Of a stretch of 64,000 nucleotides of DNA, positions 10,174-20,534 are shown one piece after another (within the stretch, counting starts at the first letter, position 1; each line of letters opens with the position of its first letter). A program made the position numbers and the translations under genes. The stretch spans positions 394,149,601 through 394,213,600 of the forward strand of contig NC_090319.1 of the NCBI RefSeq assembly GCF_040869045.1. The letters run 5' to 3'. The notes beneath the pieces were generated by a model. It was given only the letters and a program-made list of their open reading frames with translations. It was not told the DNA's origin and did no database searches. Source of the stretch: Eurosta solidaginis. Its lineage: Eukaryota; Arthropoda; Insecta; Diptera; Tephritidae.

Positions 10174-13100
10174 TCAAAAACCAGGACCTATGTTATAAAA
10201 TAACTCCGTCCTCTTGGTAAATACTAGAAGCTTCCTAGGATTTAAGCCACTTGCTGCTTCTAGATCTGACAGCTGTATTACTCCTAATAGCTGCAGTCTT
10301 AGCCTGGCAAGCGCAAGGCAAGAGCACAGAACGTGCTCGATCGTTTCCTCCTCCAGCCCGCACTTCCTACATCTGCTATCACTGACCAAGCCTAATTTAA
10401 AGGCATGTGACGCCGGAAGGCAGTGTCCAGTCAGAATACCCGTCATGAGTCTACAGTCCTCTCTTTTTAATGATAGAAGCAAGTTTGTTAGTATAAGGTT
10501 GTAATACCTACACATAATCTTCGACACTTTACAGCCCCGCGCTTGAACCCACACCTTTCCCGCTTGGTCGATCATGTGCACCTCTCGCCTTCACTAAATC
10601 TTGCCCAGTCAAACTGGGACATCTATGGAGCAAGCTTCAAGGGCTGCGCCCTTTTTAGCTAGTTCGTCCACTTTTTCGTTCCCATCTATTCCCATATGCC
10701 CTGGGACCCAATATAGATGTATGCTTCTCCCTGTCCCGATTCTCTCCAGAGACTGCTTACACTCTAACATGCATTTAGATGATGTGGTATGCGAGATTAT
10801 TGCCTTAATTGTTGCTTGAATATCAATATAAAGTTAACACGATTGTAGCTTGGGCTATTTTCTCCCAGAGTTTCTACTGCTTTGGTTACGGCTACTATTT
10901 CCGCTTGGAAAACGCTACAGTAATCCGGCAGCCTGTAGGATCTGTTTGTTTGCGGACCAGCACAGTATACCGCAGACCCAACTCCTGCCACTATTTTGGA
11001 ACCATCTGTGTACACATGTATCGCCTCGTCCGCCATTTGAGCACCCTTGCGCCAACCGTCCACCTTTATTGTGGCCTTAAGATCTCCCTCGAAGCGCAGA
11101 TAGGGAATCAGGTAGTATGTTCATCTTGTGATTGATGACGCTATATTACTATGGCCGTATGATCGGCGCTCAAGCTGCCCCGAGGCACCGAACCTGGTTG
11201 CAGTTGTTAAAGCTATGTTCTTTGCTACCAGGCCTACAGGTGGAATGTGCAGAATGGCATACAGTGCAGCTGTCGGGGTTGTTTTCAGGGCTTCCTTAAT
11301 GCTAAGCATTGATAGTCTGCATACCCCCTCTAATTTTTTGAGGTAGGTTGCTTTTTGTGTGGCTTTCCACCAAACAAGAACTCCATAGCATAGGATAGGG
11401 CTTACAATCGCTGTAAAAACCCAATGAGAAAGAGAGGGCGATAAGCCCCATGGAAACCCTCTCCTCCACGTTGAGCTTCCATGACAGCTTACTGTCTAGG
11501 ATGATTCCTAGATACTTTGTGCAAGGTTTCTTCTGAAGGGTCACCCCTCCTAACTTAGGCCTGATCCAATTTGGGACCTTGTACCTCTTTGTAAACAAGA
11601 CCATATCCGTCTTATCCGCGTTGACTTTCAACCCGACATTTGATGCCCAGGTATGAATATCCCGAAGCGCCCGATCCATCAAAGAGCTAATCGTTGGAAG
11701 GCACTTTCCACTTATGAAAATTGCAACGTCATTCGCGTAAGCCGTAAGATTTACGGGTCCCTCATCATATCGCCTGAGCAGTTGGTTGATGACCTGCGTC
11801 CACAGCAGAGGTGATAGCACCCCTCCCTGCGGCGTTCCCCTATCCACTGATTTCGTGGCCTCGTACAATCCCCATTGTGATGTAATCTTCCTGCAATTTA
11901 ACATGCAGGCGATCCATCTGGTTAAGGCTGGATGTACTTTAATGTACTTAAGACCATCCATTATCGCCCATTTAGAGACATTATCGAAAGCCCCGGCAAT
12001 GTCTAAGAGGACTCCTAGAGCATATTCCTTATATTCCAGGACTTTCTCTACGCTTATTACCACCCTATGCAATGCGGTGTCTACCGACTTGCCTTTGGTG
12101 TACGCATGTTGTGTTGTGGAGAGCAGCTTTTCATCCACGTTGGACTTTATGTACACATCTATCAGCCTCTCAAAGGTTTTGATCAGAAATGATGTTAAGC
12201 TAATGGGTCTATAATCTTTGGCATACACGTGACTGATCTTTCCCGCCTCTGTTGGGAAAGATACACGAGCAGTTCTCCCAGAGTGCGGTACATGATTCAG
12301 TCTTATGCACCAATCGAATATTATTTTAAGCCATTCCACGACCGCCCTACTTGAGACTTGTAGCATGGCCGGAAATATACCATCTGGACCCGGTTTGCAC
12401 TTAGAAAACGTCTTCACTGCCATTCGATCTTGGTATCGGTTACCAAACCCGGCACTACCCGCACCGTGATCGAAGTGTGAGTGCTGTTTACTCGCTCTTC
12501 TATACCATCTTCCTATGGGAAATGTGTATCGAGAAGCACCTCAAGGGATTCCTCACTATTACGTGACCATTCCCCGTTCTCTTTCTTTATGAGTCCCGGA
12601 CTATATTTTCCTTAGCTAGGACTTTTCTCTACCGTGCTGTTTCGCTCTATGTCCGTACAGAAACTTTTCCATGAGATTCTCTTCGCCCTGGAAATTTCAC
12701 GCTTGTAGATCCTCAGTAGATCCCTGTACTCGTCACGGCACGCTTAGCTTTCCGCGGTCTTTGCTAGCTTAAACATTTCTTTTACCTGTGTTCTTAGAAA
12801 ACTCAGTTCATTGCTCCACCATGGCGGCTTTGTTTTTCCTCTGAATCTTCTTAGAGGGCAAGCCTTGTTATACGCAATCATAAGCGTCCTAGTTAGGAAT
12901 TCATTCCACTCCTCCAGTTCCTCTACATTAGCAACCTCTTTGGGTTGTCCCAGTTTTGTTTCTACATGTTTCTGGAATTTAGTTCAGTTTGTTGACCTAG
13001 GGTTTCTAAAGGTTCCTCCCTTCTCTACCCTCTTTAGGGGCATGATGAAGCTGGTATACGCATGGTCGGAGAAGGATGGTCTACCAAGAACCATCCAATC

Positions 13101-13680
13101 ATACCTTGATATATCGCGCTCGGAGCTCAATGTAATATCCAGAACATTGCTGGATGTTGGACCAATGTATGTAGGGCCATTTCCCTGTTGCCTATCTGTA
13201 AATTGGTTTGCGGGATGTAACAAAATAGAGATTCGCCTCTCTCGTTCTTATCTGATCCTCCCCACGCATTGTGGTGCGCATTTGCATCCGCGCCTATGAC
13301 CAACCGCCCTTTGCGCCCTTCGTCCTGTACTAGCCTCCTGCACTCCATCGGTGGAACCTCCGCAGCATGGGCCATGTAGCAGGATGCCATGATAAGTGCC
13401 TGCTTATTCTTTGCTCAACGGCCACCACTACGAGGTCCTCAGTAGTGTAATTAGGCAGCATATATGAATGCAGCTGTTTCCTTACCATTACTACAGCTCG
13501 CAGCCGTCCTTCCGTTTGCGCATAGTAAACGCCAAATCCGCGCGCGCTAAGTTCAGAAACCTTTCCTCCCGATAAGAGCCACGGCTCCGACACGTCAAGC
13601 GAACCCTCCTCAATGGTTAGGAGTTCGCTTGACGCCACTTTACTGTGTTGGAGGTTTATCTGTAGGACTCGCAGCACCAT
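10174..13680 (-). pseudogene. LOA ORF2: endonuclease, reverse transcriptase, RNase H, broken
   Basis: The start at 13680 gives MVLRVLQINLQHSK, the usual beginning of an APE-type endonuclease. Further endonuclease blocks are VIGADANAHHNAWGG (near 13300) and RPSFSDHAY (near 13060), in shifted frames. The RT frame 12423-11302 has KCKPGPDGIFPAML, the D-containing block LDIAGAFDNVSKWA, RGTPQGGVLSPLLW and YANDVAIF. The first Asp of the expected YADD is Asn (11731-11733), which should abolish catalysis. A frameshift near 11425 moves the thumb region into another frame. RNase H shows HVYTDGSK and VFQAEIVAV (about 11010-10890) and WVPGHMGIDGNE (about 10690). Near the end is CRKCGLEEETIEHVLCSC, a Cys/His knuckle typical of this group. 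Confidence 0.85.
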
Positions 13681-13900
13681 TGGGCTGTTTGTCCCCCTCC
13701 AGCACCTTCGTCGTGACGTCGTCGTCCTCCCCTTGCGCTTTAGGTTTAGAGTGTTCGAAGCTCCCTTCAGCTTCTTGAAACTGTTGTGCCGGGTGTTCCT
13801 CTGTGCCACTCACAGCACTATCTGGCTGTTGGTCCTCTTCTAACACCTTCGTGGTGACGTCGGCTACCTCCACCAGTCTTTTTTCCCTTAGGCTTTTGAG
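13660..13900 (-). repeat. 141-bp spaced duplication in LOA ORF1 C-terminus
   Basis: CACCTTCGTCGTGACGTC (about 13703) and CACCTTCGTGGTGACGTC (about 13844) mark two copies 141 bases, or 47 codons, apart. Both encode DVTTKVLE followed by a Pro/Gln/Ala-rich stretch. One copy overlaps the start of ORF2. Confidence 0.7.
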
Positions 13901-14479
13901 GTCCTTTTCGACTTCGCCCACTTCCAGCGTGTTAGGATTCTTATCTTCGGGATTTCTTTTCCTGAGTCGCATATAAATTTTGCCTGTACCAAATGACATT
14001 TTTCCAAGCTGCGTGTACAATATATCCTCCGCCTGCTTGTTTATTTGGAAGATGTTGAACTGACCTTCCTCCGTAGGCCGAGATACAGTGAGTACCTTCC
14101 AATCCTGTGTCGGTATGTTCGGATTCTGATTCTGTAGAAGTCGCAGTGTTTCCTCCGACTTCATCACGCATGGTATCCATACCTTAACTTTTGGTACCGT
14201 GGGGATTTGCGCTTTATCCACCATCTCAAACCGCGCGTTCGTGCCTTGCCTTTGGAAGTTTGGAACCACTTCCTCCACCGCAAGCTCGCGATGTTGTCGC
14301 ACGCTATCATCTTCATATCATTATACCATCCCCCCAAACCAAAGGTTGGAAGGGGCTTATTTGGTTGTTCCCACATAATCTTAAGCATTAAGCTAATAAG
14401 TTCCCTTTCTACAGTTCTCCAACTTTCATCTGTCCGAAAGGACTAATACGATCTACCAGCGCCACAATCAGTTGCTGCT

Positions 14480-14640
14480 TTGCCGCAACCCTCATCTTCT
14501 CGGAAAAAACCGGAGTCTTAGTGTTAACTCCCTTTGGCACCTCCAAGAAAGCCGGAGTCTTAGCTTTAACTCCCTTTAGCACCTCCGAGAAAGCCGGAGT
14601 CTTAGCGTTATCTCCCTTTGGCTTATCTTCTACTTCCGTA
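14480..14640 (-). repeat. 42-bp tandem repeat inside LOA ORF1
   Basis: On the + strand CCGGAGTCTTA recurs at 14510, 14552 and 14594, exactly 42 bases apart, so the repeat adds 14 codons per unit and keeps the frame. The units differ at a few positions. Confidence 0.9.
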
Positions 14641-15504
14641 GTTGGAACTTCCCTCTGACTCGCAGCTTTCGAGGTAGTTGCTACCTCGCTATTGGGGCCC
14701 ATCTGTCTTACAGCTTTGGGTCTACTTGTCTTGTCTATGCGACTGCCCTGCCTCGCGGCTCTGGGACTGGGTCCTTTCTGCCTCTTGAAAGCAGGCTTGT
14801 CGCCTTCCGCCGAACGTTGCCTCTTCATTCAGCCATTCGACGTTTCTTCCTCCTCGTACCGGTTGCAGAACCGAGGGTTTCTAGCAGCAAACCTTTTGAA
14901 CTGCCTTCGACCTACTTCTACCGCCTCATGGGCTCATTCCAAGCGCTCGATCTCCACTTCTGTTGGCTCGACCACTGCTCCCAGGCGTTGGACAATTCTT
15001 AGTGCTGCACAGTACTGCGAGAGAGCTCTTTTACTTCCTCTGCTCCGTACCTTCTCCACTCTTCTACTCCGTTTTCATTTGTGTGCTTTTCCAACACGGA
15101 GTTCATTGAATCAGCACTACTCTCGCTCCCCGAGTCCGACGCATCGCTTAATGCGTATTCGTCGTCCTTGGCTTCGGACTCAGTCCTCCTCTTTTCATCC
15201 TCCTTATTACAATTTGGTAATGAGGCTGGACGAGACAGGTACATTATGAAACAACTCGGAAAGAAAGACAGGTAAAGACTGTTGTCTTCTTCATTAGACA
15301 TGACAGAAAATGTGATTTTCGTAGGTGTCGTTAACGATGTACTAGCTACGCAACATAAATATAAGGATGGCAACAGCAAGAACAAAAATAGCCATCCTAT
15401 TGAAGAGGCGGATCTCTACTATTCACTATAGGATCACATTCGAAGAGTTTGTGGCAAACTTAGGTATTTCAAAGACATTACCAAGATAGCTCGTATAAGG
15501 TGTC

Positions 15505-15888
15505 CTATACGGGTACATGCAATAAAACACCAGTAGTACCGCGTCGCTCTGATTCAAAGTTTTGCGTGGCGTAATTTATAGTTTTCGCAGCCCAATTAAC
15601 ACCTTCGCCTAAGCGAGGTGAGTCATGTTTGAAATATGAATATATTACACACATACTTAGTGATAGAGGCTCTGGTAGCCTAAAGTTCCTTGCGGAAAGA
15701 GGAGTGGGGTCACCTACAATTTTCGACGTGATGACGACAAATCGTTCAAATCGATAGCACTCTTCAAAGCGGATCGTATCTTCATCACTACAAATAAACG
15801 GATAATTCTGACCTCGACCCAACGCAACATGCAAATGCCCTATTTCCGATTTTGTTTGGAGAACGCCCTTTTCCAGAACTTTATTCAA
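15505..15888 (-). CDS. unrecognised 127-codon open frame, coding-like
   Basis: The product begins MNKVLEKGVLQTKSEIGHLH and contains FICSDEDTIRFEECYRFERF and VVITSKIVGDPTP. Composition is balanced, with no low-complexity tracts and many charged residues, unlike most chance frames here. I cannot place it in a family. It lies between the LOA 5' region and a Helitron, so it may be captured or transposon-derived sequence. A weak nucleotide resemblance to family B (GAGGCTCTGG-AAGTTCCT words near 15668-15692) is an alternative explanation for part of it. No splice or promoter evidence was seen. Confidence 0.25.
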   Translation of the reverse strand: MNKVLEKGVLQTKSEIGHLHVALGRGQNYPFICSDEDTIRFEECYRFERFVVITSKIVGDPTPLSARNFRLPEPLSLSMCVIYSYFKHDSPRLGEGVNWAAKTINYATQNFESERRGTTGVLLHVPV

Positions 15889-16256
15889 AGGGGTCCTATC
15901 TCAGAAGTTCTTTTAATAGTCCCTTATCTCATAATAATCCCTTATTTAAACGTAAATTCAATGCATGGCGTGTTTTTAAAAAACTGTGAAATAGGGCGGT
16001 CTTCAAAATTATTCACAAATGTTTCTTTGTTGTTGCGTGTAGGAAGCTTTTGACAGTATAATGGAAAACTTTCTACGTTTTCTATAGATTCTATACAGAG
16101 AGAATTCCCCTCTTAATTTTAGAGAAAAACTACGAAAGTTTGCATCTGGATACTAAAACAAAGTCATCCGGGGATTAATTTTTTTTTTCCGGATACCTAC
16201 TAATGAAAATTAAACCTCTTTTGAAAATTTAATTTTTCAAATGGACGGCACATCTA
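15889..16256. other. no feature recognised
   Basis: AT-rich flank of the Helitron. It contains the words TCTGGATACTA and TCCGGATACC; a related word TCCGGATACTAG occurs on the other side at 19370. Confidence 0.4.
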
Positions 16257-16830
16257 TCTATACTATAATAAATCTCTAGAAAATCGTGTCTGTGAAAAAC
16301 GAAGGAAAATGCACTTAGTTTCCAAACAAATATCAAAGAATGCCTTTGCAAAGTCTTTTTTCAATTTCATATAAGTTAAAAATCAAATTCATGAATAGAT
16401 ACAGTGGCGTACCAAAAAAATTATTTGGCAGCGTTATTACGATAATCGGTTAAAATGAAGTTACCTAAAACCTCTAAATATGCGTACAATATGGGCATCA
16501 AACAATAGAGGAAGATCACAGGTTTCACTTTAATTTTTGATATTTCGATAAATTAATCGATAACTGGGTTATCGGTCAAAATGTAGTTGCTCCAAAATCT
16601 ATAAATTTACCTACAATATGAAATACTTTTAGCTAAAATTTTAAACCTTTTACACGCGTTAATCAGGGACTCAAACCTTTTGGTGCAATTCGATTTATCT
16701 ATTCGCTGACAGGTGGCGCAAAGTTTTCGTGTGTACTGCGATGCTTTGGTAGGTGTGCGATTGGTTGTCGTACACATACACTAAATAAAATTTTCGTAAA
16801 TGCTGTAATGCCAAATGTCGGAAAGGTTAT

Positions 16831-17031
16831 TTGTTATGTGCCCATTTAATTTTCATTGCATTATTTTTAGAAACACTATGCCCAAAAAAGCGTTCAAATT
16901 TATCTAAACGCACTAAAGCTGCTAAGAGGTTAAGACTAATGCGATCACAAGAATCGAGTGAAAATTATGAAACGAGGCTTTCGGCAAATAGAGAAAGAAA
17001 GAATTCTAAAGTTCGATTAAGCATTGATTAA
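16831..17031 (+). pseudogene. N-terminal basic segment of Helitron RepHel protein
   Basis: The frame reads KKRSNLSKRTKAAKRLRLMR and then ESSENYETRLSANRERKNSK. This resembles the Arg/Ser/Glu-rich 'ESxExRxxRLxxxRER' repeats found at the N-terminus of many insect Helitron proteins before the Rep domain. The stop at 17029-17031 ends it. Its position, just 5' of the helicase relic, supports the reading that the Rep region between was deleted. As basic low-complexity sequence it could also be chance, but the order within a defined Helitron argues otherwise. Confidence 0.5.
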
Positions 17032-17143
17032 CAGCTCTGTCCCGCATTACGTTGCTAATTTCCCCTTCAATATTGCGTCGCATGCATACAGAACTTGCGG
17101 ACACTCTACGTAATGGCATTCAACGTTTAACGTAGGTGAGATT

Positions 17144-18428
17144 TTGTTTTTAGATGCCCCTGGTGGGACAGGAAAAACTTTCCTAACTAAAATTGTTTTG
17201 GCAAAGGTGCGAGCTCAAGGCAAAATAGCTCTGGCAGTGGCTTCATCTGGTATAGCTGCAACTTTATTACCTGGTGGTAGAACTGCCCATTCCATGTTCA
17301 AAATCCCCATACACTTAGATATCAATGAATATCCAATGTGCAACATAGCAAAAAATTGCGAAAAAGCCAGCGTTATTCGTGACTTTGTGTTGGTTATATG
17401 GGATGAATGCACCATGGCGAACCGGATAGCCGTAGAAGCTGTGGACAGAACGCTGAGGGATACGCCAAAATGACAAAGTTATGGGTGGTGTTACTTTTCT
17501 CTTTTGTGGAGATTTTCGGCAGATACTACCGGTCATACCACGCGGTACAAGAGCAGATGAAATGCGAGCGTGTTTGAAGAGCTCATATTTATGGTGTAAC
17601 ATTAAAAGAATGCATTTAACAGAAAATATGCGCGCTCCAATCGGAGGCAACATAAATTCGCAGAACTTCTCCGAAACTTTGCTAATGATTGGAAATGGTA
17701 TATACCCCGAAGAAGAGGGCAAAATTACACTGCCCGATAATTTTTGCCGTACCGTACATTCTTTGCAAGAACTAATTTCTACTGTTTATAATGATCTAGG
17801 AGTCTGTCATGATAACTTTTGGCTTTGCGAGAGGGCTATCTTGACGCCATGAAATGACCAGGTTTTGAAAATCAATTCGTATATACTCAACGATATTCAG
17901 GGAGAGGAGGTCGAATACTTTTCAATCAACAGAGTTTTGGAGCAAGATGACTCAACAAATTTCCCTGTGGAGATTTTAAATAGCCTTAGTGCACCTGGAC
18001 TTCCATCCCATAAAATTATTTTGAAAATCGGCGCACCAATTATTCTGTTGCGTAACCTAAGCCCACCAAAATTGTGCAATGGAACGAGACTCAAAGTTGT
18101 TTCTCTAAAACAAAATATAATTGAAGCAGAAATTTTGACAGGCAGTGGCAGAGGAGAGAGAGTCTTTATACCACGTATCCCCCTTATACCAAACAACTTT
18201 CCATTTAGATTTAAACGTGTTCAATTCCCGGTGAGCCTTTGCTATGCTATGACAATCAACAAAGTACAAGGCCAGACGTTGAGTGTTGTGGGCGTTGATC
18301 TGACTGTGAGTTGCTTTTCTCATGACCAGCTTTACGTGGTGCTCTCACGTGTTAGTGAAGCAGACAAATTAATCGTCTATGTTCCTAACACTTCCACATC
18401 AAACGTTGTTTATAAGGAAGCATTTTAA
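17144..18428 (+). pseudogene. Helitron Pif1-like helicase domain, frameshift and stop
   Basis: Superfamily 1 helicase motifs appear in order: Walker A GGTGKT (17162-17179), SSGIAATLLPGGRTAHS, the DEC-type Walker B VIWDECTM (about 17395), FCGDFRQILPVI (about 17510), ENMRAP, and at the end INKVQGQTL plus QLYVVLSRV (18255-18355). These are the hallmarks of the Helitron-encoded Pif1 group. Two breaks exist: a frameshift in an A-run near 17470 and an in-frame TGA at 17850-17852, where family members usually have an Arg before Asn-Asp; a CGA to TGA change (CpG decay) would explain it. Downstream of the TGA the frame is clean to the stop at 18426-18428. Confidence 0.9.
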
Positions 18429-19260
18429 AACAATTATTTTTTTTTAAATAAGCATTAAAAATGTTACATATTTTATTACAAGTTAACTCTCCACACATAC
18501 ACATACATTCACACTGTGTGCTAAGTATGTAAGCATTAACTTTTATAACAATCATAATGCTATATATGTCTATGTATGCGCATAAGTTATTCTATAACAA
18601 TTTTATATAATTCGCCTTAATGTATGCAACAATTAAAAATTAGAAAGTCGTAAAAAGCTATCAATTAATTAATTTTTTTTAAATTATTCACTCAACAAAA
18701 AAGTATTATTTTTCCAACCTAATTTGTCAAACTCGACAATTTCGCAAGCGAAATAAAACATGTATGTACCCATATATAAAAAACTTTCTTTTACTCTCTG
18801 GTCTATCAACAGGATCTGTAAGTATTTTCTGTTTTATATTTTGAATGTGTATGTATATCCATATATGTATGTAAGTTACGGCTTATAACTTTTAACCGAT
18901 TGAAGCAATATTTACTGATTTTATTGCATGCTTTAGCGGTAAGCTTAGACAAAAGAACTGAAAATAAGATATGGTAATAGAAATGTGGGGGAAGAGTGAA
19001 GAAAATACCGAAAAGAGGTTGAGCGCGAGATAAGAAGAATGGGGTCGCCAGAAAAAGGCACAGAGTAAAGTAAGTGGGATGGACCAAGCAATAAAAGGGG
19101 AGGAGGGATAATGTGGGAAAATAAATATTGTTTTATATAAACGGAGCCTGCACATGGTTTTGTGATTTAGGTTAGCAGAAATGTTTTAAAATTTGTTAAG
19201 TTAAAGACCCAAGATATCGATATTTAAAAAAATAAGGGCCACTTTAATATAAATACGCAT

Positions 19261-19287
19261 CCCGAACAACGTCGGGTACCCTGCTAG
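19261..19287 (+). other. Helitron 3' terminal hairpin and CTAG end
   Basis: A 5-bp stem with 6-base loop is followed by TACCCTG and CTAG. In Helitrons this structure acts as the rolling-circle stop signal. The spacing equals that at 7205-7233. Confidence 0.8.
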
Positions 19288-20132
19288 TTGTAAATAAATA
19301 TTTTCACCATTACAAGCAATTTCGCTATTCGAAGTAGATCTTATAGCAAGAAAATGAACACCATAAGTGTCCGGATACTAGTACGCTTACCTTTTAGCCA
19401 GTTGTCAAGTCAAAACCCAAACCTCTGTTGGGACCGAAACAGGATTTTTTATAACCTCCAAAGTGAGTCATTCAGTCATCCAGATTGGTAACCAAATTTT
19501 TATTAATGACTTCTTACCTGGTGTAACGAAACCAAAATTTAAAACTTAATTATAGTAAATGTATGTATGTAATATGCAATCATTTGGTTTGTTAACGAAA
19601 CTAAATAGTTTTAGCTGTAATGTGAATGGCATTCAAGATTCAAGATTTCCACTGTTTTTTTCCCTAATACGAGTACAACTAAAACATTAGTGCGTAAATA
19701 AGTGGCAACATTCGAGTTTTCTGGTAGCACTGAGTACTTCTTAGATGCCAACAAAACTACTTTTTGCCGAGGGTAAAATATTTCTAAACTTGCTAAAGAA
19801 CCACTTCAACAATTCATTTAATTCAACATGAAAGAATTATTTAAAAAACCCTGTCAAACCTCTAAAGAGTACAATAGGTGTGAAGATGCTATTGTCCAGG
19901 TACGTAATACATTGCATACGTAGTTACATATACACACAAACAATAAGTGCCAAACGAGAGACCAAATGTTGAGGACTTAATAACCAGATTGAAGATTAAA
20001 GGCGTTGCTAGGAAAAAGTGGAACCGCATCAAAGCGCTTTAATTAAATTACGCACACAGAGGAGAGCGATGGGAAGAGGTGGTTGAATTATGAAAGAAAG
20101 TGTAAACCAGGTACTAAGTACATGTGCGTGTA
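19288..20132. other. no feature recognised
   Basis: AT-rich DNA with short ACATAC microsatellite words near 19925. No coding-like frame. Confidence 0.5.
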
Positions 20133-20534
20133 CATTAGGGTGGTGGTTCTCTTTCTTGACTTCGGTCTTAACTAATTCGTATTCTACATACAATTTTATA
20201 AATTTCACAGGCGATAAAATCTATAAAAAGTTTAGGCCCAGAAATGAGCCAATACTTTTCTAAAGCCCTTCGGGTGGCTGAATTTGAGTATCGAGTCAGA
20301 CTTTTTATGTTAGTTCTGGTTTTCGAGATATTTTTACAATAACGGTAAGAAAAAATGGTAATTTCGTCACGAAAAATCCTTTATATGAAAAATCAGCATA
20401 TACCAGAAGCAGAATCATATTCCTTACAAACGGTATTTCATATTTCCTTCGGGCGGAATCTTTCTCTAGAATTTTATATAGAGAGCTAATCGCAATGTTG
20501 AAAAAATGTTCCAATACAAATACCCACCCTAATG
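20133..20534. mobile_element. MITE candidate, 402 bp, CATTAGGGTGG terminal repeats
   Basis: CATTAGGGTGG at 20133 is mirrored by CCACCCTAATG ending at 20534, both bordered by TA (20131-20132 and 20535-20536). That would fit a Tc1/mariner-type TA duplication. The inner parts are not complementary. The minus-strand frame at 20305-20559 runs through one end and looks incidental. A similar single end, CATTAGGGTG, is at about 28768. Confidence 0.55.

Larger units (their letters stand above)
13640..15301 (-). pseudogene. LOA ORF1, DUF4780-like RNA-binding protein, broken
   Basis: The likely start is the ATG at 15301 (MSNEEDN). An acidic segment follows (SDASDSGSESSADS, about 15130-15180), then a helical stretch, then an in-frame TGA just before MKRQRSAEG at 14828. 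A basic region and a threefold 14-residue repeat (KTPAFSEVLKGVKA type) follow at about 14480-14640. The DUF4780-like region runs through about 14390-13940 in two frames (WEQPNKPLPTFGLGG, then VPNFQRQGTNARFE, then KVWIPCVMKSEETL). The C-terminus holds two 47-residue copies each starting DVTTKVLE. In LOA elements this protein is thought to bind the transcript and act as chaperone. A frameshift near 14280 and the TGA break it. Its stop lies about 40 bases inside ORF2. Confidence 0.75.
10067..15410 (-). mobile_element. LOA-type non-LTR retrotransposon, nearly full length, inactive
   Basis: Read on the minus strand the order is: ORF1 (15301 to 13640), ORF2 (13680 to 10174) with apurinic-type endonuclease, reverse transcriptase, RNase H and a terminal Cys/His knuckle, then a short 3' UTR ending with repeated CAACCTAACC at 10067-10085. 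The RNase H plus a DUF4780-like ORF1 points to the LOA/Bilbo group rather than jockey or R1. It is about 5.3 kb long. The 5' boundary is estimated; no target duplication was identified. Several frameshifts, stops and a catalytic substitution make it non-autonomous. A fragment of the same family lies at 57190-57332 and a matching 3' tail at 27480-27617. Confidence 0.85.
16257..19287 (+). mobile_element. Helitron, 3.03 kb, with both termini and internal deletion
   Basis: The 5' end is A|TCTATACTATAATAAATC (an alternative TC lies 4 bases earlier at 16253). The 3' end is CTAG|T at 19284-19287. A hairpin CCCGA (19261-19265) / TCGGG (19272-19276) sits 7 bases before CTAG. Inside are an N-terminal basic segment (16831-17031) and a Pif1-type helicase (17144-18428). 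The Rep/HUH endonuclease region expected between them is absent: only about 110 bases separate the two. The copy is thus an internally deleted derivative of a rolling-circle transposon that encoded RepHel. A polypurine tract precedes the 3' end (about 18950-19130). Confidence 0.85.

Noticed and set aside
11786..12214. 142-codon + strand frame
   Set aside because: It lies antisense to the RT domain of the LOA element.
14692..15249. 185-codon + strand frame opposite LOA ORF1
   Set aside because: It is antisense to the recognisable ORF1 protein on the minus strand and has no known domain.
10067..15410. Element as jockey or R1 family
   Set aside because: Presence of an RNase H domain and a DUF4780-like ORF1 fits the LOA group; jockey and R1 proteins lack the RNase H.
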